From Deltaproteobacteria bacterium (GTDB lineage: Bacteria; Desulfobacterota; Desulfobulbia; Desulfobulbales; BM004): a stretch of DNA of 5,466 nt. The translations under genes and the position numbers were made by a program. Shown here piece after piece: positions 1-5,466 of this stretch. The stretch spans positions 1 to 5,466 of the forward strand of contig JAFDCT010000024.1 in assembly GCA_019312695.1 (NCBI GenBank). The letters run 5' to 3'. The notes under the pieces were generated by a model. That model was not told the origin of the DNA. It saw only the letters and a program-made list of their open reading frames with translations, and searched no databases. Position 1 is the first letter of the stretch. Each line of letters begins with the position of its first letter.

Positions 1-246
1 AGGCATTTCGTCCCGGCAGGGTTTACACCATGTGGCCCAGAAATTAACAAAAACAACCTTACCTTTCTGGCTTGACAGTTGCCAGGTTTTGCCGGTTGCA
101 TCCTGCAATACAAAGTCAGGAGCAGGCTTCCCGATCTCCATCTTTTTGGCTTTTCCCAGCCCTCTTATGTTTTCACAACCAGCAACAAATAAAAGTGAAA
201 AAAGTAGGCACAAAAATAGTACAATATCTTTTCTTGTTCGCAACAT
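1..246 (-). CDS. TlpA/ResA-like thioredoxin-fold lipoprotein, partial (3' end beyond the left edge)
   Basis: This is the N-terminal 82 codons of a membrane-anchored thiol-disulfide oxidoreductase; the rest lies beyond base 1. The first 24 residues form a lipoprotein signal: basic start (MLRTRK), hydrophobic core, then lipobox VAGC with Cys24 as the lipidated residue. From about residue 38 comes a typical TlpA/AhpC-TSA opening (IGKPAPDFVLQD), a beta strand KVVFVNFWA, and the redox motif W73-C-K-P-C77 followed by RDEMP. Members of this family sit on the periplasmic side of the membrane and reduce or shuffle disulfides, often in cytochrome c maturation; which partner applies here cannot be told. 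The chosen ATG (246-244) fits the signal peptide, with a weak GAGAG about 7 bases upstream. A four-codon ATG-initiated mini-ORF (260-246, MRDC) ends in a TGATG overlap with this start. No frameshift is seen in the visible part. Confidence 0.9.
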   Translation of the reverse strand, partial: MLRTRKDIVLFLCLLFSLLFVAGCENIRGLGKAKKMEIGKPAPDFVLQDATGKTWQLSSQKGKVVFVNFWATWCKPCRDEMP

Positions 247-613
247 CAGCAATCTCTCATTGTTAATAAATAATTGTTATCAATCCTATCTTTGAAATAA
301 GCTCATAGGCTTTTTAATTGTAAATCAGATCCATGGTTCTGATAAAAAACCAAGTTTGTTGTTTTTACTTTTTTACTTATTAATACATACCTGACCGGGC
401 GGCAAATGAAATTCATGGCAAAACCCGCAGGCAATAATGCCTCTCCAATATCGAAAATCTCTGACTAGCGCCAAGTGCACCCCAAAGCAGGTCATGCTCA
501 ATATGGACTTTGTTGCAAAATATGTTGCGTTATTTCAATTGAGTAGTCAGTAGACAACCAAAATTGAGCGAGGTGATACACTCAGGCAAGGAGAATAAAA
601 ATCACATCTTCTC
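247..613. other. Intergenic region without a convincing gene
   Basis: About 370 bases lie between the TlpA-like gene (leaving leftwards) and the 3' end of the small cysteine protein gene. The half next to the TlpA-like gene (247-390) is strongly AT-rich, as expected for its upstream control region, and holds a 20-bp near-palindrome at 324-343. The other half (about 390-600) is richer in G+C. It contains a small hairpin-forming repeat (AGGCA 429-433 / TGCCT 438-442) and short open frames on both strands. The most protein-like frame is minus 495-373, 40 codons with a CGFC motif, but it lacks a ribosome binding site and I do not recognise it. No tRNA or rRNA is seen. A clear promoter for the TlpA-like gene could not be picked out: TTTACA-like and TATT-like elements exist but match poorly. 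Confidence 0.6.
324..343. promoter_or_regulatory. 20-bp near-perfect palindrome, possible operator upstream of the TlpA-like gene
   Basis: The sequence ATCAGATCCATGGTTCTGAT pairs with its own reverse complement at 9 of 10 positions; only T330/T337 fail. It lies about 80 bases upstream of the TlpA-like start codon on the minus strand. No T-tract follows on either strand, so it does not look like an intrinsic terminator. A symmetric site of this size is typical of a dimeric regulator's operator. That role is inference only; no known consensus was recognised. Confidence 0.35.
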
Positions 614-901
614 TCAGTAATTAACCAGATCAAGAATTTTATCCCTGAAACGTATGCGGCATTGCCCACAGAGAATAATCCTGATTTCCTGGTAGATCCC
701 CTCCATGAGTTCCTGTTCGCTTTTTACCGCTTTAATCTCATGCAGGGCCTTTTCAATTATTTCCTCGCTTGATTTATCCGTATCAGGAAGAAAACCGTCC
801 GAGCCGGAGATAATTTCCGTACGGCCGATATAAAAAATGCCGCCCGGCGGGATTTGTGTGCCGCAGACCTGGCAGCATAATTTTTTTATATCAAGTTTCA
901 T
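614..901 (-). CDS. Small four-cysteine (zinc-ribbon-like) protein of unknown function
   Basis: This encodes a 95-residue soluble protein with no signal peptide or membrane segment. Two cysteine pairs lie near its ends: C10-Q-V-C13-G (with C9 adjacent) and C78-G-Q-C81-R. This spacing suggests one structural zinc site, a zinc-ribbon or rubredoxin-knuckle type fold. Between them are a GIFYIGR strand region and a charged helical stretch (about residues 43-75). No enzyme family was recognised and no function is assigned. The frame is open further up to a TTG at 997, but that codon sits in the T-tract of the ilvC terminator and has no Shine-Dalgarno sequence. I therefore prefer the ATG at 901, which follows GGGA/AAAAGG-like purines and starts immediately before the cysteine knuckle. 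The gene lies downstream of ilvC in the same direction, but the terminator between them implies separate or read-through transcription. Its own promoter was not identified. A longer 127-residue product remains possible. Confidence 0.72.
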   Translation of the reverse strand: MKLDIKKLCCQVCGTQIPPGGIFYIGRTEIISGSDGFLPDTDKSSEEIIEKALHEIKAVKSEQELMEGIYQEIRIILCGQCRIRFRDKILDLVNY

Positions 902-995
902 CCTTTTCAGTCCCAAGCCGATTGTATTATGAAATAGTTCTGTTCCATGTTTTTCAATAATGGGTCTGTCTAAAGTCAGCCCTGAAGTTTCCGCC

Positions 996-1030
996 AATAA
1001 AAAGGGCCCGTACAGAATATGCCCGGGCCC
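996..1030 (-). terminator. Rho-independent terminator of ilvC
   Basis: On the minus strand, about 30 bases past the ilvC stop, a perfect 7-bp GC stem (GGGCCCG at 1030-1024 pairing with CGGGCCC at 1010-1004) encloses a 13-base loop and is followed directly by TTTTTATT. This is a textbook intrinsic terminator. It ends ilvC transcription, and its T-tract touches the earliest possible start (TTG 997) of the next gene, which argues against that start. Confidence 0.87.
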
Positions 1031-1061
1031 GGATACTGTTTGGGATTAGAAGGATAATAAA

Positions 1062-2570
<1,509 letters not shown>

Positions 2571-2597
2571 TTAAAATTTTTTTAAAAAGAACAGGGG

Positions 2598-2627
2598 ATA
2601 CTAGCAGAATAGGCAATAAAATGCCAC
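2598..2627 (-). promoter_or_regulatory. Candidate ilvC promoter
   Basis: On the minus strand, GTGGCA (2627-2622, -35-like) is separated by 18 bases from TAGTAT (2603-2598, -10-like), which is preceded by an extended TGC. Transcription would begin near 2591, leaving about a 50-base leader that ends in GAGGAGG (2552-2546) five bases before the ATG. Each box matches the sigma70 consensus at four of six positions, so this is the best candidate rather than a certain call. Confidence 0.4.
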
Positions 2628-2841
2628 CGCATTTTTTTTAAAATTTAGCTGATTCCCTGAGATTGTTAGACATGAGTTTTCTTCCTATGAACAGGCATTA
2701 CTCTAATATTATGCAAGAATATTTTATAAATTTATACTGTTGGACTGGGAAAGAAAACTAATCCGGACAAAAATCCGGAAAACATCCCGGGCGCATCTGG
2801 TTTTGCTTTTCGCTCAAAAAAGAGCATGTATTTTTTTCATA

Positions 2842-2870
2842 TTGCTGATAAACACACATGCTGCTAATAA
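2842..2870 (+). promoter_or_regulatory. Weak candidate promoter for the ecotin gene
   Basis: TTGCTG (2842-2847) and TAATAA (2865-2870) are 17 bases apart, with an extended TGC ahead of the -10-like box. Transcription would start near 2877 and the leader of about 80 bases would include the inverted repeat at 2891-2927. The match to consensus is modest, three of six in each box. Confidence 0.27.
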
Positions 2871-2890
2871 TATTTCTTTTTCACTAATAA

Positions 2891-2927
2891 GCAACGCTGG
2901 GCATAAAAAGGCATGGGATAGCGTTGC
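2891..2927 (+). repeat. Inverted repeat with 8-bp perfect arms in the ecotin leader
   Basis: GCAACGCT (2891-2898) and AGCGTTGC (2920-2927) are exact reverse complements separated by 21 bases, 29 bases before the ecotin start codon. The repeat could be a regulator-binding site or, if transcribed, a leader stem. Its second arm overlaps the TTG (2924) that would be the longer alternative start of the ecotin gene, another reason to prefer the ATG at 2957. No regulator is known from the window. Confidence 0.45.
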
Positions 2928-2956
2928 ATTATAAACCAGTTTGGCAAGGATATAAT

Positions 2957-3436
2957 ATGAGAAGCATCTATTTGATTGTCACCCTGTTGATTTTAAGTTG
3001 TGCATTTTCAGTTGCCCGGGCTTCAGATAACATGAAAGCTTTTCCACCCGCCAAGGAGGGTATGGTCAGATATGTCCTGCAGCTTCCTGAAAAGAGCGAT
3101 GAGTCCTCCTTCAAGATACAACTTATAGTCGGGAAAACAGTTCACATTGACGCAAGAAACAAATACTTTTTCGGCGGCAGCATCGAAGAGGAAATAATCC
3201 AGGGCTGGGGGTTCCCGCGCTACAATGTCAGCCAGCTTCGACCGATGGCCGGCACCCATATGGCCATAGATCCCAACGAACCGAAGGTGGACAGATTCAT
3301 TACAATTGGCGGCGAACCTTTCCTTATCCGCTACAACAGCCGGCTGCCCATAGTTGTCTATGCCCCGGAAGGTGTTGAAGTAAGGTATCGTATATGGAGC
3401 GGCGCACCTGAAATAAAGGTTCTGGATGAAGGCTAG
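2957..3436 (+). CDS. eco: Ecotin, periplasmic serine protease inhibitor (cysteine-free variant)
   Basis: This 159-residue secreted protein belongs to the ecotin family, dimeric inhibitors of chymotrypsin-fold serine proteases (trypsin, chymotrypsin, elastase) that act in the periplasm. A signal peptide (residues 1-22, hydrophobic core 4-19) ends in A-R-A, giving likely cleavage before S23. The body follows E. coli ecotin closely: KEGMVRYVLQLP, DESSFKIQLIVGKTV, a GWG tripeptide at 83-85, RYNSRLPIVVYAPEGVEVRYRIW at 125-147. Both cysteines of the classical disulfide (Cys50-Cys87 in E. coli, from memory) are replaced, by A66 and I104. The 80s-loop site reads T100-H-M-A-I104, placing His101 where E. 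coli has the P1 Met84. The only cysteine, C15, is in the signal peptide; ILSC resembles a poor lipobox, so a lipoprotein is a minor alternative. Start ATG 2957 is supported by AAGGA (2946-2950) six bases upstream. It stands alone, divergent from ilvC and convergent with the radical SAM gene. Confidence 0.95.
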   Translation: MRSIYLIVTLLILSCAFSVARASDNMKAFPPAKEGMVRYVLQLPEKSDESSFKIQLIVGKTVHIDARNKYFFGGSIEEEIIQGWGFPRYNVSQLRPMAGTHMAIDPNEPKVDRFITIGGEPFLIRYNSRLPIVVYAPEGVEVRYRIWSGAPEIKVLDEG

Positions 3437-3442
3437 GCCGGG

Positions 3443-3458
3443 CCGCTTGATCAAACGG
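3443..3458. repeat. 16-bp imperfect palindrome just after the ecotin stop
   Basis: CCGCTTGATCAAACGG pairs with itself at 7 of 8 positions, seven bases past the ecotin stop codon. No T-tract follows, so it is a poor intrinsic terminator in either direction. It is the only symmetric element I found in the 112-base gap between the convergent ecotin and radical SAM genes, which otherwise appears featureless. Confidence 0.25.
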
Positions 3459-3548
3459 TGCAGCGACACAGGCAGCATCGCCAAAATTCTGAAAACCGCA
3501 TTTCACTATTCTCACTTTGATAGGCCAGAGGATAATGTCAGTGCACCA

Positions 3549-5243
3549 TTAAGCTTGAACCCCTTGAACAGATGCTGGGATAAGCAAGAACCTGTTTAAT
3601 CTGAATACCGTCTCCTCCCGCTGTGCCTGGAAGCACACATATGCATCTTTACCTGCAGCGGTTAACCCGACCTGTTGCAGTAATTCCTCAGAAAATAGCG
3701 TAAAGACACCCTGTTTGAAAAATTCATCCCTGCTCTTGTAATCGTAAAATCCTTGCAATTTCAGGGGTTGCTGCTGCCAAAGCTTTTTCCTGTGTCTTGC
3801 GATGGGCTCCTTATCCAGATGCGGCGGCAGAAAGTGGTGCCCGCAGCGCAGCCAGTCAAAAATAAGCAACTCCTTGAGCAGCGCACTGTCCGGCCGATTA
3901 CTGATTGCTTCAAGTAAAAAAGAACTCAAAAGTTCCTGAGTTTTAGCACGATCGAAAAACCCCTTCTGGAGACAGAGCTTTTGAAGCTCTTGGAAAAAAA
4001 CGAAAATATCTTCCTCTTTTTTACTCAGGTACTCCCAGAAGCTTCTGAAAAACCGGTTGTTGTAAAATGCTTCTACACATTTTCCGAACCAGAACAGTTC
4101 CTCTACTTCATCAGTCGTGAGCCACCGGTTTGCCAATATCTCGTATGGAGGTTTTTCACAGGCTAACATGCCAAATTCTTCAATGGCCCTGCTGATTGGC
4201 GTGCCCGGCAAAACTTTCAGGAGTCCCATCTGGATATAATGCGGCCCGAGCATGAAAACATCGGCAAATGAGCGGCTGAAAGTTTTGTGGTCCTCAAACG
4301 GCAGTCCCAGTATGAGATCAAGATGTGTGTGGATGCTATCCAGGGCAGCCAGTCTGCGGATGTTTTCCGCCGCTTTGGGTAAATTGCATTTCCTGTTGAT
4401 GGCTGCCAGGGTCTGGGGATTTGTTGACTGGATGCCAAGTTCAAACTGAAAGCGGCCCGGCTCCACCTGTTCCAGGAATTGGAACAGGTCCTCCGTGAAA
4501 CGGTCCGGTGCCATCTCGAAATGAAACAGGGTTCCACCTGGCTGTTCAAGAAGAAAACGCCAGATATCAAGGGCTCTTTCCGGCAGATCGTTAAAGGTGC
4601 GATCCACAAATCTGATGACTTTTGGTTTGCAACGCAAAATATGTTCTATTTCATCGCAAACCTGTGAAAGAGGCAGATGGCGCACCCCCTTTTCAGCGGC
4701 TGATAGGCAGTAGGTACAGCCGAATGGGCACCCTCTTGATGACTCGTAATATATATTTCTATTCTTGAGCGGCCCTGCAAAATCTTCCTTTCTGTAAGGA
4801 CTTTTAAATGAAGATACCTTTGCACAATCGTACTCTTTCAGCAGCCTGCTCTTTGTCAAATCCCGGTAAAATGCTTGGCTCACCCCTTCAATTTCCCCCT
4901 TCACGATAGTGCAGCTCTTCCGGACATCAACAGCCAGACTTCTGGCCAATGTTTCTGCTTCAGGACCGCCCAGGATTTTAGGCGTATGCGGGAGAAGTTT
5001 TGCCAGATTACCCAATAAGCGTTTTATATAAATATTGTTCCAGATGTAGACTGAAAAAAAGAGTGCTTGCGGATTGCCGGACCCAATCTGACGCAGTGTA
5101 GTATAATAGGGATCATTGATAGTATATTGGCTGACCTGCGTAACACAATCCGGCAGGTTCTGCTCCAGGCCCCCCCTTACATAGAACAGTGCCAGACAGG
5201 AGTGGATAAAGCGGCCATTGAATGCAATCAGTCTGAAAAGCAT
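3549..5243 (-). CDS. B12-binding-type radical SAM protein with C-terminal DUF4080
   Basis: This 564-residue cytoplasmic protein has three parts. Residues 1-110 are a cobalamin-binding-like Rossmann domain, opening with LIAFNGRFIHSCLALFYV (the family's usual 'N-x-R/K-Y/F-x-H-S-x-L-A-L' start) and including ILGGPEAETLA at 90-100; no DxHxxG cobalamin histidine motif is seen, as is common in this subgroup. Residues 165-360 are the radical SAM core, with the 4Fe-4S motif C172-P-F-G-C176-T-Y-C179, then FVDRTFND (212-219), FELGIQS (267-273) and LDLILGLPFED (308-318). Residues 370-560 match the DUF4080 tail. The iron-sulfur cluster reductively cleaves S-adenosylmethionine; the substrate of this subgroup is, to my knowledge, unknown. 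The ATG at 5243 fits the family N terminus but has no Shine-Dalgarno sequence. It converges with the ecotin gene across 112 bases with no clear terminator. No frameshift or truncation is seen. Confidence 0.95.
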   Translation of the reverse strand: MLFRLIAFNGRFIHSCLALFYVRGGLEQNLPDCVTQVSQYTINDPYYTTLRQIGSGNPQALFFSVYIWNNIYIKRLLGNLAKLLPHTPKILGGPEAETLARSLAVDVRKSCTIVKGEIEGVSQAFYRDLTKSRLLKEYDCAKVSSFKSPYRKEDFAGPLKNRNIYYESSRGCPFGCTYCLSAAEKGVRHLPLSQVCDEIEHILRCKPKVIRFVDRTFNDLPERALDIWRFLLEQPGGTLFHFEMAPDRFTEDLFQFLEQVEPGRFQFELGIQSTNPQTLAAINRKCNLPKAAENIRRLAALDSIHTHLDLILGLPFEDHKTFSRSFADVFMLGPHYIQMGLLKVLPGTPISRAIEEFGMLACEKPPYEILANRWLTTDEVEELFWFGKCVEAFYNNRFFRSFWEYLSKKEEDIFVFFQELQKLCLQKGFFDRAKTQELLSSFLLEAISNRPDSALLKELLIFDWLRCGHHFLPPHLDKEPIARHRKKLWQQQPLKLQGFYDYKSRDEFFKQGVFTLFSEELLQQVGLTAAGKDAYVCFQAQREETVFRLNRFLLIPASVQGVQA

Positions 5244-5339
5244 AGGTTTCTGGGGGCAAGGATTAAGTGGTTAATACCTTTTGAATTTTTAGTTTCTGAG
5301 CTTAAAATTTTCTTTCTTGGCTTTCTATTTGATTCTCAA

Positions 5340-5382
5340 TGTAAACTTTAGACACTGAAGCTCACTTGTAACTTTAGACACT
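5340..5382 (+). repeat. Tandem direct repeat, TGTAA(A)CTTTAGACACT twice
   Basis: TGTAAACTTTAGACACT (5340-5356) and TGTAACTTTAGACACT (5367-5382) differ by a single inserted A, and their 3' ends are 26 bases apart. Nine T residues follow directly (5382-5390). Repeated short motifs beginning with TG at the outer edge are typical transposase-binding sites at insertion-sequence ends (for example in the IS21 family). Confidence 0.7.
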
Positions 5383-5449
5383 TTTTTTTTCTGCCAAGCA
5401 TGTTTAGTATATGGAAAATAAAAAAAAATATATTAATTTTGCAATAGGA

Positions 5450-5466
5450 ATGACCATGACCAAACA
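5450..5466 (+). CDS. Start of an unidentified reading frame, possibly a transposase (partial)
   Basis: Only the first few codons are visible (M-T-M-T-K). Two ATGs lie in the same frame: 5450 and 5456. AGGA at 5446-5449 lies six bases before the second, so 5456 has the better ribosome binding site; an earlier in-frame ATG at 5411 has none. Upstream the frame is closed by TAG at 5405. Its position just inside the putative IS terminus suggests a transposase, but nothing in so few residues identifies it. Confidence 0.25.

Larger units (their letters stand above)
5340..5466 (+). mobile_element. Probable left end of an insertion sequence (continues past the right edge)
   Basis: The direct repeats at 5340-5382 are followed by AT-rich DNA and then a reading frame open from 5408 to the window end. 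That is the layout of an IS terminus plus transposase gene start: a TG-initiated outer boundary near 5340, internal repeat copies, then the first codons roughly 70-115 bases inward. The family cannot be fixed because the transposase body, the other terminus and the target duplication all lie outside. The insertion would lie about 97 bases upstream of the radical SAM start codon. The call rests on pattern only; a pair of regulator sites would be the alternative. Confidence 0.4.

Noticed and set aside
32..295. Plus-strand 87-codon frame at the left edge
   Set aside because: It is antisense to the TlpA-like gene, whose lipobox and WCKPC motif make the minus strand the coding one.
430..441. GGCA-N4-TGCC repeat resembling the GGCA-N6-TGCC repeat at 2612-2625
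   Set aside because: The half-sites are only 4 bp and the spacers differ, so a shared operator is not supported.
593..613. Possible terminator hairpin (GAGAA/TTCTC) after the small cysteine protein gene
   Set aside because: The stem is only 5 bp, AT-rich, with a 13-base loop containing the T run instead of being followed by it.
2611..2628. Possible sigma54 promoter for ilvC (TGGCA...TTGC on the minus strand)
   Set aside because: The GG and GC dinucleotides are 9 bases apart; the -24/-12 spacing needs 10 and does not tolerate loss of one base well.
2740..2934. 64-codon plus-strand frame between ilvC and ecotin
   Set aside because: TTG start without Shine-Dalgarno sequence, no recognisable motif, and it overlaps the apparent control region and inverted repeat.
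2925..2956. TTGCAT...TATAAT as a promoter for the ecotin gene
   Set aside because: The spacer is 20 bases and the TATAAT abuts the ATG, so transcription would start inside the gene; the TATAAT is simply the gap after AAGGA.
3023..3484. Minus-strand 153-codon frame across the ecotin gene
   Set aside because: It is a shadow of the plus-strand ecotin frame, which has clear family motifs and a ribosome binding site.

Overview
The window reads as ordinary bacterial chromosome. It carries five convincing protein genes, generous AT-rich intergenic DNA and, at the right edge, what looks like the end of an insertion element. Gene content suggests a Gram-negative, probably a deltaproteobacterium (Desulfobacterota; a Desulfobulbales-like origin is a guess). 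The pointers are a periplasmic ecotin, a TlpA-type lipoprotein thiol-disulfide protein, a B12-binding/DUF4080 radical SAM protein and a plant-type long ketol-acid reductoisomerase. No 16S gene, tRNA gene or other decisive taxonomic marker is present.

Layout, left to right. Bases 1-246 (minus) hold the N-terminal 82 codons of a TlpA/ResA-like lipoprotein that runs off the left edge. Bases 247-613 hold no convincing gene but contain a 20-bp near-palindrome (324-343) and an unexplained, more GC-rich block (about 390-600). Bases 614-901 (minus) encode a small four-cysteine protein of unknown function. A strong intrinsic terminator (about 996-1030) separates it from ilvC (1062-2540, minus), which has its own Shine-Dalgarno sequence and a plausible promoter. 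Bases 2541-2956 form the divergent control region between ilvC and the ecotin gene (2957-3436, plus), with an 8-bp-arm inverted repeat just ahead of the ecotin start. The ecotin gene converges on a 564-residue radical SAM gene (3549-5243, minus). Beyond that, two near-identical direct repeats at 5340-5356 and 5367-5382, followed by an open frame running off the right edge, look like the left end of an insertion sequence.

The genes do not form an evident pathway. IlvC is cytoplasmic branched-chain amino acid synthesis, ecotin is a periplasmic serine-protease inhibitor, the left-edge protein is a membrane-anchored redox protein, and the radical SAM protein and small cysteine protein have no known substrate. 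Spacing and orientation suggest mostly single-gene transcription units. I found no undescribed multi-gene system. The most interesting points are the plant-like character of IlvC, the loss of both disulfide cysteines and a changed reactive-site residue in the ecotin, and the candidate mobile-element boundary.
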